This document shows positions 10,652-21,658 of a stretch of 64,000 nt of DNA, in pieces. Every line of letters begins with the position of its first letter. Within the stretch, counting starts at the first letter, position 1. The notes under the pieces are model-generated. The model was not told where the DNA came from. It saw only the letters and a list, made by a program, of their open reading frames with translations, and made no database searches. Origin of the DNA: Physcia stellaris (Eukaryota > Ascomycota > Lecanoromycetes > Caliciales > Physciaceae); NCBI GenBank assembly GCA_018902385.1, contig JABSSW010000027.1, forward strand, positions 186,001 through 250,000. The letters are read 5' to 3'. Both the position numbers and the translations under genes were made by a program.

Positions 10652-12188
10652 ATGGCTTCACAAGAAAAGCAGGGAACTGCCAGTACAAAGCCCTTGTCCT
10701 TCAAGATTTTGGCTGCACCATCTACCTCCGTGCACGAAGCCAGGCTTGGGAAGCTCCTACGAATAGGCCGAAGGGGTGTCGAGACGCCCAATTACTTTAC
10801 TCTGAGCTCTCGTGGATCTGTACCGCATCTATCGCAGGATACTGTTCGCAATCATACTGCTATCACAGGCATACATACTGCACTCGAGGACTGTAAGTGC
10901 TGCATCTTAACAGTCGCTCCGAAGTGCAGACATGTAGCTGACAAGCACGCTCTTGCTGAGCTCAGAAGTCATTGAGCGAGCCGCTGACAAAACCCCTCCG
11001 GTCCTGCAATTTCCGGTGGAAGCTAGGGAATCTCCACTCCGGAGGTTTATAGCACTGCAAGACGACTCGATTTTGATCCTTGGACCACGTCGTATACCTG
11101 CGTTACCATGTCCAGCCGCTAACACCCATTATGCCATGTCAATGGTTACATCTATAGGCTTCTCTATGCTCGAATCTACAGATTACGCCGAAGCAGTACA
11201 AAAGCTGAAGCCTGACATCGCCTTTAGTATGGCAGACGTTGTGCATAGTAAGCCAGGAGCCAAACGGAAAGAGAAAATGGGTGATCGGACTCAGTCTTGG
11301 CTAAAGGATATAATTTCTGCGGTTGAGGACGACGATGACAAGGCGACTGGGACAGCAGTATTCGCCCCAGTCCTACCTATAGAAACAGAGGAGCAATCCT
11401 ATTATCTCGATGCGCTCAAGGATGACTTTGCCGGCAGTATCTCTGGTCTTGTGTTGTACGACACAACATCTGTGCTGTCGATCCCCGATGGTCTTTCCTG
11501 TTTACCTAGGGTGCTGACGGCCGATGTGAGGAACCCACACAAGCTTCTGGAAGCAGTAGCTGTGGGTCTAGACATATTTGTTGTGCCGTTCATCGGCTCA
11601 GCTACCGACGCTGGGATCGCCCTAGACTTTTCCTTTCCAGTCCAGAAGCCCGAGGGTTCCAATGCACCTCTTCAACTCGGTATTGACATGTGGTCAGACT
11701 CGTATGCTGTGGATACTTCTCCATTGCGACATGACTGTGACTGTTATACCTGTACTTTCCATCACCGAGCTTACCTGCAGCATCTTTTAAGCGCGAAGGA
11801 GATGCTGGGCTGGGTACTGTTACAAATCCACAATCATCGTGTTATGGACTACTTCTTTGCTGGCATTCGTAGTTGCATCAACGACGGCTCCTTCGATGGG
11901 CAAATGAAAGCCTTTGGGCAGATTTATGAGCCCGAGCTGCCAGAGAAAACCGGCCAAGGCCCCAGGTACGCTTGATATATGCTATCTCATGCAAGCCTCA
12001 TACTGATGATTCCGTAGGACTAGGGGCTACCAGCACAAATCAGAAGGAGGAGGGGAGCCCCGGATGAACCCCCGGCTTACCGTTCACTGGATGATGGAAA
12101 AGAGAAACTCGCAGAAGCACCTCTACCTAGCCCCAGCATTGACGCACACACTCTTGAGGAGCAGGGCTTTGCAGAAATGCAGCGATGA
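10652..12188 (+). CDS. Queuine tRNA-ribosyltransferase accessory subunit 2 (QTRT2)
   Basis: Non-catalytic partner of eukaryotic tRNA-guanine transglycosylase, which swaps guanine 34 for queuine in tRNAs with GUN anticodons; the heterodimer associates with the mitochondrial outer membrane. Exon 1 10652..10892 (MASQEKQGTASTKPLSF...NYFTLSSRGSVPHLS). Exon 2 10969..11965 carries GFSMLESTDYAEAVQKLKPD and the zinc site CDCYTCTFHHRAYLQHLL (CxCx2C with the distal His). For the third exon, an acceptor ending at 12017 gives the family-like RGYQHKSEGGGEPR, but that frame then runs to a stop at 12255 with unlike sequence. The expected C-terminus (AYRSLDDGKEKLAEAPL, ending GFAEMQR) lies one frame away and stops at 12188. 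Either one base is missing near 12055-12069, or a downstream acceptor ending at 12043 is used, which would keep frame but lose the GYQHKSE block. Confidence 0.88.
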
Positions 12189-12540
12189 GATACCGTTTCA
12201 AGGCTGTATTAGACCGCAGAATTTTGTTCGTACATTGACGAGCTGGATCGGCTGATTTCAATTGTTCGGAAAAGCCGTCTACTCGTAGATCATTTTGCAC
12301 TTTCCGAGGCGCCGTAGAACATACTCATTGCATTCCCCAATAGACTTGAATTGATTATGGTGATACTATTGCCAGTTGCCTAAATAGGTTACACATAGTC
12401 GAAATACTAGGTATCTCTTGTAGAGCATTATTATTGCTGCTTGTCATTCGCTTTTTTCATCTTCTTAAACACCAAGCCATGACCGAGAAATCTGCAACTA
12501 TCGCCCACACAATCCCCACCATAGCAGGCTCCAAAGTACG

Positions 12541-14616
12541 ATGGAGAAGATCACGGACAAAATTGCAGCGATCCCCAATAATGGCAATTACTTCTCCCTC
12601 GAATTCTTTCCCCCAAAAACTGAAATGGTTCATGGCCCCGACGTGCTTGCATTTCACATTGTCGTGACTGATGAAATTACAGGGCTTCTCCAATTTGCAA
12701 GTACGACTTGAACGAATGTCTCGCGCCCTTCGGCCTTTATTCGTAACCGTAACATGGGGAGCTGGCGGTAGCACATCGTCAGGATCCCTACAGCTTGTAG
12801 AACTCTGCCAGCGTCAACTGGGCCTCACAACATGCCTCCATCTAACATGTACAAATATGAAGAAGAAGCTCATAGATCATGCATTGGAGGAAGTGAAAGC
12901 ACTAGGCGTCCGCAACATCCTTGCGCTGAGAGGCGATCCTCCAAGGGAAGAGGAGTACAGACTTCAATCGGAAGAGGGCACCGAAGATGAGGAAGAGAGC
13001 AATGACCACTTTGTGTGGGCCATTGACTTGGTCAAATACATACGCCGTACACATGGAGATTACTTCTGTATAGGAGTGGCTGCATACCCTGAAGGTCATG
13101 CGGGCGAGTCTCATCCCGTGGATCAAGACCCCAAGCACGACCTGCCATATCTAGTTGAGAAGATGAAAGCAGGCGCCGACTTTGTCATGACACAATTGTT
13201 CTACGACGAGCACGCCTACATCAGTTTTGAGAAGATGCTCCGAGAGCATGAATCCGGCGTGTTTGCCACAATTCCCATCATCCCAGGCTTGATGCCTATT
13301 CAAAATTATCAAATACTGAAGCGGACAACAAAGCTTAGCCACTGTAAGCTACCGCAACAGTTTCTTGAAAAATTAGAGGATGTACGCGGCAACGATGAAG
13401 CTGTCAAGAGAGTCGGGGTAGACATTCTCAGTGAGATGGTTGAGAATATAAAAAAAGTCAAGAGTAAGGGACCGAGAGGTTTCCACTTTTATACGTTGAA
13501 TCTAGAGAAAGCAGTCGGCTTCCTCCTCGAGAAGTGCGACCTGATCCCATTCGATCAGTCTCTAGATCCAAATGATTCTTTGGCTATCGACGACTTTGCT
13601 CTACCCAATGGCATCGAAGCTAACAGTCCAACCACAAACGGCGTCTCCTCGCCCATACCCATGACTTCTCGCCATCGCGTCGATTCAACGGCATCCCAAG
13701 ATCAGCTCACAACCTCCACCTCCCTTAAAACATCTCCGGCATCTCCCCCCTCGCGCGCTACTACTCTCGCGATCTCTCACGGCCTCACTCCCGCCGGGCG
13801 TGAAGCGACTTGGGACGACTACCCGAATGGCCGTTTCGGTGACCACCGTTCCCCAGCCTTCGGTACACCCCTCACCTACTCCCCAACATCCCTCCCCGTT
13901 CCTCCTCACGTCGCCCGCGCTCTCTGGGGCGAACCAGCTTCCCCAGCAGACATAACCGCTCTCTTCGTATCCCACCTCGCTGGCAACCCACCGCATCAAC
14001 TCCCTTGGTCCGAATCCGCCTCCCTAAGCCCGGAAACCGCACTCATACAACCGCAGCTACACACCTTGAACAGCGAACGCAACTGGTGGACCATCGCTTC
14101 CCAGCCCGCGGTGGATGGCATTCCCTCCGCCGACCCCACTCACGGATGGGGTCCACCGGGCGGCTTCATCTTCCAGAAAGCATTCGTCGAGTTCTTCTGC
14201 TCCGCTTCAGACTTCCACACCCACCTCCTCCCCTACCTGCGCTCGGAGCCGGTGGCGCCGCAGATAAGTTTCTACGCCGGCAACGCGGCGGGGGACTTTG
14301 TCAGCAGTGAACACTCCGGTGCCGTGCACGCCGTCACGTGGGGGAGTTTTCCCGGCAAGGAGATCGTCACCGCGACGATGGTGGAGGAGGTCAGTTTCCG
14401 GGCCTGGGTCGAGGAGGCGTTTGGGCGGTGGGCGGAGTGGGGACGGGTGGTGCGGTCGGAGGAGAGTAGGAAGTTCCTGAGGCGGTGGAGGGGGAGGGGT
14501 GGCTTGTTAATGTTATCGGGCATGGGTATAGGAAAGGGGAGGAGGGGAGTTTGTGGGATGTTTTGATGGGTGTGGGAGGTGGGGAGGGGGAGGGGGATGG
14601 AGTATTAGTAGAGTGA
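12541..14616 (+). CDS. Methylenetetrahydrofolate reductase (MTHFR), Met12/Met13 family
   Basis: Reduces 5,10-methylene-THF to 5-methyl-THF, the methyl donor for methionine synthesis, in the cytosol. Exon 1 12541..12627 (MEKITDKIAAIPNNGNYFSL, EFFPPKTEM), 55-bp intron, exon 2 from 12683 (GFSNLQVRLERMSRALRPLF). The FAD-binding TIM-barrel is clear: VTVTWGAGGSTSSGSL, NILALRGDPPR, GVAAYPEGH, KAGADFVMTQLFYD, IIPGLMPIQNY. A Ser/Thr/Pro-rich linker (about residues 345-410) leads to the eukaryotic C-terminal domain that binds AdoMet (LALISHGLTPAGREATWDDYPNGRFGDHRSP-type block, RALWGEP, NWWTIASQPAVDG, GWGPPGGFIFQKAFVEFF). The uninterrupted frame stops at 14566 after unlike sequence, while the expected ending WLVNVIGHGYRKGEEGSLWDVL lies one frame over and ends at 14616. 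This suggests one missing base in the G-rich tract near 14480-14500. Confidence 0.93.
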
Positions 14617-15340
14617 GTAACGATCATTGGGGGAATCGGATGGAGTGATTGGTCGAGATGGCTTCAAAGCTGCCTGCACACGGCATATGTCCTTCATGGG
14701 AACGGCAGCTGTTCGATCTCACGCTCTCTAACGAATGAAGGCGACATTCACGGAATTCTACCTACCTATGTATTCACTGGCTCTCCGGGCAGGGAAAGGA
14801 TGCCGAGAAGCGGAATTGACTGTAGCTGCCGACTTGGCCCTCTGTGATCAGGGTAAATTCGGTATATGATAATGTTGTAATAATTGACTTCTCGTGTTCT
14901 TTGTTTTGATCCATGTTTCTGCTTAGTCGTTTTCATATTCCATCGTTGCTGATTTGAAGACGGTCGTAGCATTTTTTGGGATTCCATCTCACAAGCACCT
15001 AAAAGATTCCCAAAGAGGAAGAGCCAGGGATTCGAATTGGAGAGTTTCTGAACGGAGAATGGGAAGAGCGAGATGGGAATATAGGTAGGGGAGCAGAGTG
15101 AACTGATATACCGTGATGTATTCAGGGGAAGATGGATAGTAAGACGCCTTTATAAAGACACCGAATCGAATATCTTATCTGTACCTACCGATATACTACA
15201 CCCTTCCATCCCCTTCTCCCAGATCCAAATCCCAAACGCCAAAGACACCACCGCGTGCCCATCACCTCTATATGCAATCCTGGTATCATTTCCGTACGAC
15301 AGCAAATCAGAAGAAAGACATAATATCAACAATCTACGAC
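14617..15340. other. Convergent intergenic region
   Basis: About 720 bp between the ends of MTHFR (+) and the Cyk3-type gene (-). No supported frame. It should hold the two 3' ends; no terminator structure is evident. Confidence 0.5.
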
Positions 15341-18300
15341 CTAAAAACATTCCCACTCCCCCCAAACGCACCATCTCGCGCTCCGATCCGCCAGCACCAA
15401 TCCCCTCCAGGTGCCTCGCTCGCCGATCTTGATGATGGTTTCCCACACGCCTCCGTCGCCGCCTTCGCCGACGCTGGTTGTGTTGTCGCTCTTGCGCATC
15501 AGCCGCAGGATCTTCCCGCTGGGCGCTTGGATCGCTAGTTTTGCTGGCTTTTCTTGCTTGCCGTTTTGCTGAGATGAAGTCGTGGAGGATGAAGTGTTTG
15601 AAGGGTTGAAGGAGACGTTGGAGGCGACAGGGCCGAAATAATCTGAGGTAGAGGCTGCAGAGGAGACCATGGACATGGCGGACGAGGGGCGGGTGAATGG
15701 GAAGGGTGAGGTTGAGGTTGCTGATGGAGAGGAGCAGGAGAGCGAGGATGGGTGCTGGCGGACGGCGAAGACGAAGGTGTTGTTCACAGCTAACCTCGCG
15801 CATTGCGGCTGAGCGACGTAGAGATCATGCCGCTGGGCAGCCGGCGTTGGGTGTCGAAGCAGGAATTGGTATGGTGGATTGTTGCCAGTGTGAGTGATGG
15901 GAATGGCGAAGGCGAGAGGATGCGGGTTATCCTTGATTGAGTGCATCAAGCCGCGTTTGCCGGCGTAGACTTTCAGGATACCTTGCCCTTCGTCTGAAGG
16001 CAGATGCGCTTTCACGACGTACCGTTTCTGGCCGTCGACCCACTCTGCTTGGGCGAGGGCACGCGTTGTCGTGGTATCACCACTCTCGAAGAGATCGCCA
16101 TCCGCATCGCGCGCATAGGAGCGAGTAATGACTTCGGCGACGCATTCGATGTCGTATGGGACAGCGATTTGGATGTGCACGAGCTCAAGATTCTCGATAT
16201 GGGAGAGGCTGGTATCATAGTCGATAAGGCGCATCGAGTTCTTAAAGTAGGGTGGGCATGCACAGGGAAGAGCCATGAGGATTTCAGGAGAGATGGGAGG
16301 ACAGATGTGCTGCTGCTCCAAGTGTGACGGAATATGAGTATAGCAGATCTCCATCGGTCTGGCAAGAAACCATCCAGTTTCTGCAACCTGAGGTCCGGCG
16401 CTTGAGTATTGGCCTCTTTTCGGATTTGTCGGACTGGCTAATGAGCAATCCATCATCCTCCACTCGTTGTCAACTATGACAGCGTTCCACCAGTGGTTCG
16501 GCACTGGGTTGCTGTCCAGCTCTAGCGGTTCCCCTGGCATCTTGAGATAGCCTCTCACAATCTCTGCTTGCAAGCCTACTGCCTCACACATTTCCATGAC
16601 AAGTACTGCAACTTCTTCTGCGCAACCTCGTCTCATTTGTATTACCCGTCTCGAATCGACTTCTCCCTCGAAATCCTCTTCCCAAGCAACTCGCTCGCTC
16701 ACCCAGGTAAATATGGCCCGAAGTCGTTGCATGTCGCTTCGATATGGACGGCAGACGTAGCCTTGTGCAAGACTCGTCGCATTTGTCATGGGTGGAAGAC
16801 TGTTGACGAATCTAGCACTCTTGTCGACGAGCTGAAGATTCACTGTTCCAAAGTCCATAATATCGTATACAGGCTGTCCATTGGCACCTTCATCACCTTC
16901 AGCAGTCTCAAACAGGGCTTCGATTGGTGCTATGACTGGAAAGTCCATCATTTGACATCTTTCAGCTCGCTCTACTTTCTCGTTGTGGCTCAATGAATTT
17001 GATCGATTGACGTCTCTGCGGACTTGTACCCAGTCAGTGCCTCCCCCTAAGCCCATATCTCTGGCAGCACTACCACCCGCAATAGCCGTGACTCCATTTG
17101 GTAGCATGCTCTTGATAGGCGAACGTGGCTTTTCTGCTTGGCCAGCAGCAATGCTACTTCTTGCGCTTGCTGCACCTGTTTTAGCTGACTCTACTAATTT
17201 CTTGAAGAAGCCACTCTTTTTGGCTTTGGGCGCGGTTAACCCTCCTAGAAGACCTCCTGATTCCCCCATGCTCTCATCCCAATTCCCCCGAGCTGCTGAG
17301 CCTGGCCTGGACTGATAAGCAGAATTGTTGACGTTGCCTGTGGGCGTTTGAGGTCTCGTGGAAGCGCCTTTAGCTGATAGGCCCATGAGAGTATCCTGTC
17401 TTGTATCAATCACACTCATCGGACGACCTCTTATACTGCCTCCCCACCCTTTCTTCCTAGCCAAGCTACCCGCACTGGTCGCACTGAACCCTCCAGCAGA
17501 GTATCCACTCATCAGGCTTTGGCTTGTCCGCTGGGTGCTTGAAGTACTGTTTGTTGCTACACTTTGATATCCACTAGACGAATTGGTCGCGCTTGACTTG
17601 TTGGTAAAGGTACGACCAAGCATTTCCCTTCCTAACTCGTATGCAGATTTTCGATTCCTCAATTTTCGATCGGAATCATTCTTCCCAATTGATGAGGGCA
17701 TCATACTCATTGACGAGGTAGGTCGGGGCTGGAAAGGGGAGTTTTTTGGTGGTGGGGCTGGAGGTGGCCCCGTATCTTCATCTGGGAGGAAAAGCTCATC
17801 AGGAGGTCGTGGACTATTTGGATGTGTATTCCTCAGGCTATCTTCCATCCGGTCGACATAATCATCTAGCCGCGCTGGCACAGAGAATCCGACCGAATTG
17901 TCCGTGTACTGATTCTCGCGGCCATCTTCAGCCTGGAAATCGTGCTCTTGTCGCTCAGAGGCTCCAATCCCTAGGGAGCTTCGAGGCCTGGCATGAGAAG
18001 GTCTCTGCGCCTTTGACCGGAACTCTTCGAATGCTTCGGGTGACCATGGATCAATTGACTCTTGTTCTGGGGAAGGCGGTGTCTCTTCCCTTCTCAATTG
18101 CATATCGTGCAGTGAGCTCATGACATCTTCCATAGCATCTCTTAAAGGTGATGGAGTAAGGCCAGGTACTGCAGGGGAATGGGGAGCTGGGGAGTGTCCC
18201 CTCGAGATTGCTGGGTACCGGTCATTCATGGAAGGCGCTGGAGAGGGTGTCCGGGCTGGCCGTGTATTGTACGCAACTCTGTGCGGTGGCGGAGCGGGAG

Positions 18301-19108
18301 GTGGTGGGGAGGAGCCGAAGTTCTCGATGAGCTCGGATCCCATTGCTGAAGTTGGCCGAATAGGCATTGGGGACGTGGGTCTTGAAGCGTAGTATGCGCC
18401 CTGCGGCGATGGAACTCTTGAGTGATTCTGCTCCAGGCGACTTGACTGACGAGAAGGACTGCTTGCATCCTGCTCGAGGAAACTTGGCTGTCGCGAAGGA
18501 CCTCCATGTGTTTGCTCAATGTAGCTAGGCTGTCGACTTGGAGATGTATGGTTGGGAGATGAACGTCTTGAAGGTTGTTGAAGGAAGCTTAACTGTCTTC
18601 TCGGGTTTGGAGACAGTGCCCCATTTCTCTCTGCTTGTGGTTTATGCGATGTTTCCTTCTGAGGTGTTGGCTGTGCATATGCCTGGAATGGTTTTCGGAA
18701 GGTGCTTTTAGTTTTTTGAGGAGATGGACTTGGGCTCGCGGCACCCGAATTGGTCCTTCCGGGTGTTGAGGCATAAGCCTGGAATGGCTTGCGAAATGTT
18801 TTGGTCTTTTGGGTTGAAGGGTTTGGACTTGAACCTCGGGCATCTGGAGACGGCACCGGTGTGGTTTGGCGAGTTATTGGTCGAAAGGTATCGTCTAATA
18901 ACTGGACAAAGTTGGACGGAAACAACCCCATGGCTCTTTTGTCTCGATGTAGCCGACCCATCCACCATGACCCATCCCCAGCATTCAGACATTCGATCAA
19001 GTCTCCCTCTATGAATCCCAGATCTCGCTTTGTTTCTCCACCCCAAGAGTATGTGGCTCTGCACCAGCAGGGGAATCGAGTGGGCAGACTTGGCAGTTGT
19101 TGCGTCAT
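15341..19108 (-). CDS. CYK3: Cytokinesis protein Cyk3 (SH3 plus transglutaminase-like domain)
   Basis: Acts at the actomyosin ring and septum during cytokinesis, where Cyk3 links ring contraction with septum synthesis. One intronless frame of 1255 residues from the ATG at 19108. An N-terminal SH3 domain (about residues 12-72) shows RATYSWGGETKRDLGFIEGD, GDGSWWMGRL and GLFPSNFVQLL. Residues about 75-720 are disordered, with Pro-rich and repeated RKPFQAYA and RQPSF/L-EQ motifs, and a PPPAPPP tract. The transglutaminase-like core follows (about residues 760-900): RRGCAEEVAVLVMEMCEAVG, NHWWNAVIVDNEWRMMDCS, and a C-terminal beta-rich region. A Cys, His and Asp sit at the positions expected of a catalytic triad. 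This is notable because yeast Cyk3 proteins are described as inactive. Function as an enzyme is not shown. Confidence 0.93.
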   Translation of the reverse strand: MTQQLPSLPTRFPCWCRATYSWGGETKRDLGFIEGDLIECLNAGDGSWWMGRLHRDKRAMGLFPSNFVQLLDDTFRPITRQTTPVPSPDARGSSPNPSTQKTKTFRKPFQAYASTPGRTNSGAASPSPSPQKTKSTFRKPFQAYAQPTPQKETSHKPQAERNGALSPNPRRQLSFLQQPSRRSSPNHTSPSRQPSYIEQTHGGPSRQPSFLEQDASSPSRQSSRLEQNHSRVPSPQGAYYASRPTSPMPIRPTSAMGSELIENFGSSPPPPAPPPHRVAYNTRPARTPSPAPSMNDRYPAISRGHSPAPHSPAVPGLTPSPLRDAMEDVMSSLHDMQLRREETPPSPEQESIDPWSPEAFEEFRSKAQRPSHARPRSSLGIGASERQEHDFQAEDGRENQYTDNSVGFSVPARLDDYVDRMEDSLRNTHPNSPRPPDELFLPDEDTGPPPAPPPKNSPFQPRPTSSMSMMPSSIGKNDSDRKLRNRKSAYELGREMLGRTFTNKSSATNSSSGYQSVATNSTSSTQRTSQSLMSGYSAGGFSATSAGSLARKKGWGGSIRGRPMSVIDTRQDTLMGLSAKGASTRPQTPTGNVNNSAYQSRPGSAARGNWDESMGESGGLLGGLTAPKAKKSGFFKKLVESAKTGAASARSSIAAGQAEKPRSPIKSMLPNGVTAIAGGSAARDMGLGGGTDWVQVRRDVNRSNSLSHNEKVERAERCQMMDFPVIAPIEALFETAEGDEGANGQPVYDIMDFGTVNLQLVDKSARFVNSLPPMTNATSLAQGYVCRPYRSDMQRLRAIFTWVSERVAWEEDFEGEVDSRRVIQMRRGCAEEVAVLVMEMCEAVGLQAEIVRGYLKMPGEPLELDSNPVPNHWWNAVIVDNEWRMMDCSLASPTNPKRGQYSSAGPQVAETGWFLARPMEICYTHIPSHLEQQHICPPISPEILMALPCACPPYFKNSMRLIDYDTSLSHIENLELVHIQIAVPYDIECVAEVITRSYARDADGDLFESGDTTTTRALAQAEWVDGQKRYVVKAHLPSDEGQGILKVYAGKRGLMHSIKDNPHPLAFAIPITHTGNNPPYQFLLRHPTPAAQRHDLYVAQPQCARLAVNNTFVFAVRQHPSSLSCSSPSATSTSPFPFTRPSSAMSMVSSAASTSDYFGPVASNVSFNPSNTSSSTTSSQQNGKQEKPAKLAIQAPSGKILRLMRKSDNTTSVGEGGDGGVWETIIKIGERGTWRGLVLADRSARWCVWGEWECF

Positions 19109-20586
19109 GCTGTTCCTGGATTATCAACGGAGACGGAGAAATACCTGGATCCTGTCAACCGTTATGCTTATGATGGAAGCGAAGGTAAAGGGAGCATCTG
19201 TGCTCTAAAGAGTGAAGGCTCAAAAGCACCGGCGAAATATATTCAGCGAATGCATAGACGACTTGACCGAATCAGAGAGTGTTTATTTACAAAGAGAGTG
19301 ACGTCCTACAACTTGAAGGTCTTTCAAAGAATGTAAAGATGATTTCAGTCCTCGAATTGCGCTTGATGGAAAAAACCGAAGAGGTTCTTGGCACAGATCA
19401 TGGAATAAACAAACAATAATGACGGTTCGAGCTAAACCTGATTCTGCACATTGCGCACGTGACTCCGCAGGTGTCTTGCCATGTCACTTGGATTTTGTGA
19501 AGTTCGTCTCTCCAGTCTTTCTGCGCGTACATGAGTATGCCATCTCGACATGCAGCATGTCTGTTCAACTCCTTGGTCCCCCGTTTGTTCTCGTATGCCT
19601 TGGAGAAGCCATGGGATTGCCCTCATTGGCCACAGAACTTGCCACCAGAACCCTGGAAATAATTGAACCTGGTCAATGCCTCGTCAGCCGAGAAGCATTC
19701 AGCATCACACTTTCTGTGATACTCGATCATGAGGCAACTTGGGTTGTTCGACTGCTGGCGGAGGTTAGAGGATGCAATTGCAATGGGTTGCGGGGGGACG
19801 AAACACCTTGCCGCTGGAGTGATTATTCCAATGTGGACTGCCTAAATCTGATCTTTACTGTTCGTTGCCAGCACAGCCCCATCAAAAATAATAGGTACCA
19901 TACCCACGGCATGAACGAATGCTTAACCACCTACCCGACTGTCTCACGCAATTCCGAAGGAGGAAGGCATCCCAGGCCTCTTACGGGTAGCCAACGTCTG
20001 GTGATCTGGGGGCACCAGCGGCTGCCATAGCAGAGCTGAACTGACACTACCTACAACTATAATTACAAAAAATGGGAAGACTCAAGGCAGCATACTCCGG
20101 ATCCTCAGGCGGCCGATCCCTCGAACCTGCAAGATTCAGCTAGCCCCCAATTCTCAGGATGCAGGAACGACAAGCTTCCCGATGACCGTTCCATCAATGC
20201 TTCCTGTGGCACAGCGGTCAGTCGTGTCAGATTTGACCTCGAGCCAACCATCCGCTTGCCCTTGACTATCTAAGGCGTAGTAGTATTAATGCGCCGCAGT
20301 CACCACCCCAATCCTTCGAATACGAACTCGCTCAGGTGGCTGAGCCTAAGCTGTAGACCAGCTGAGTGAGCGATCTCGTTTCAATCCTTCCCATTAATGG
20401 TTTCGGTGCGATTTTTTGATGCTACACAAGACGGGGTCGTTTGTATATAGCCTGGATATCGCCCATGATGACAATGATACTCGGTGTGGTATTCTACTCC
20501 CCTTTTCTCGTCCTACTAGATCTCGTTCTTTTGAAGCGTTCCTTCTATAGGCTCATTCCTTATATCTTGTCTTTCTACGGTCCACC
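19109..20586. other. Divergent intergenic region
   Basis: About 1.5 kb between Cyk3 (-) and the lysozyme-like gene (+). A 203-codon frame on the plus strand (19419..20030) has no domain, no signal peptide and no homologous-looking block, so I treat it as chance. Bases 20430-20586 are pyrimidine-rich and lead directly to CCACCATGCC, a good start context for the next gene. Confidence 0.5.
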
Positions 20587-21297
20587 ATGCCTTTCTTCTT
20601 TCATCTAGCACTGACCGTCTCCTTCGCTCTGACCCCGGTACTCTCCGCACCTACCGTGGGAGCACTATCCTCCAGAGCAGGCGACGCCCCTCTAACGTCT
20701 TACCAATGCTTCACGAAGACTGATTTCCCTACAAAGTATCTTCCTTTCAGCCAACTTCTCGCGATCAACAAGCCCTTCATCAGCCAACACAACAGTCCTG
20801 AGACAGTGGACGACATCATCTCCGCAATAAAAGCCGTCGCTTCTTCTGCATCTGTCCCTGCCGAGCTTATACTCGCTCAAATAATGCAGGAAAGCGGCGG
20901 TGATCTCAGCGTCGTAGGCGATTCCGGGAAATCTGTTGGACTGATGCAAGTCCAACTCACAGCGGAGGCGCCCGTGCAATGCACTCCAGGACAATGCACC
21001 CAGCAGAACATCCTAAACATGCTGCAGCAAAGTGTAAATGGGCATACCGGTCCTGGGGCGCCAGTAAGCCCTGGGATTGCGTTCGATCTGGAGAGCTACG
21101 GGGTGGGAGCGTCATTGAGAGTCTACAACACTGGACACCTTCCAGATCCAAATAATTTCCAGACAGCAACAAAATGCTCGACCAGCAGCTACGTTAGCGA
21201 TGTGGCTAATAGATTGCTCGGTTTGAGTCCCGCCGTGTTCCCTTCTCCACAAGACTTGCAGAATCTATGTGGGTTCGTACCTGCTACTATTTGCTGA
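20587..21297 (+). CDS. Secreted lysozyme/SLT-transglycosylase-like protein
   Basis: A single exon of 236 residues. The first 20 residues (MPFFFHLALTVSFALTPVLS) form a signal peptide with a likely cleavage at SAP. The middle contains a lysozyme-fold signature: ELILAQIMQESGGDL, with the Glu expected to be catalytic, then GDSGKSVGLMQVQL, the Gly-Leu-Met-Gln motif of soluble lytic transglycosylases, and later SYGVGASLRVYNTG. Such enzymes cleave the MurNAc-GlcNAc bond of peptidoglycan. Cysteines in CTPGQCTQ, KCSTSS, NLCGF and the C-terminal C could form disulphides, as expected for an extracellular protein. Substrate in a fungus is inferred: bacterial walls are the usual hypothesis. The start context is CCACCATGC. 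It lies 361 bp upstream of the HeLo gene on the same strand. Confidence 0.82.
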   Translation: MPFFFHLALTVSFALTPVLSAPTVGALSSRAGDAPLTSYQCFTKTDFPTKYLPFSQLLAINKPFISQHNSPETVDDIISAIKAVASSASVPAELILAQIMQESGGDLSVVGDSGKSVGLMQVQLTAEAPVQCTPGQCTQQNILNMLQQSVNGHTGPGAPVSPGIAFDLESYGVGASLRVYNTGHLPDPNNFQTATKCSTSSYVSDVANRLLGLSPAVFPSPQDLQNLCGFVPATIC

Positions 21298-21658
21298 GGC
21301 TAATCAGAGGCAATGGGAGCATGGTATGATTGAACGGCAGTACGCGAAGTATATGTTGCTACAGACAGAGTATTGATACTCAAGGACCAGATTTAGTATC
21401 TGGTTTGGAAACGATTGATGTTGCACTTCTAGACCAATGAACGTAGTTCTCATCCCACCATCAGGCTGAGCTGCATCAAGTCACTCTGCACTGTGCAAGG
21501 CGCAGTCGAGAGGCTTGACGTTATGGTACTAATGACTGGTGCTCTATCGAGACTTGGAAAACAAATCCATCCATTCCGATTTCCAATACTCGCGCTCTTA
21601 AACAGTATTTCTATCCTGGTTCAAGTGCGCTCTCTGTCGAGGATTTAACGGTGTGAGA

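Noticed and set aside
14391-14627. Pro/Ser-rich minus-strand frame at the MTHFR 3' end
   Set aside because: It is the antisense shadow of the G-rich end of MTHFR.
19419-20030. 203-codon plus-strand frame
   Set aside because: No signal peptide, domain or start context; sits in the divergent promoter region of Cyk3 and the lysozyme-like gene and is likely chance.
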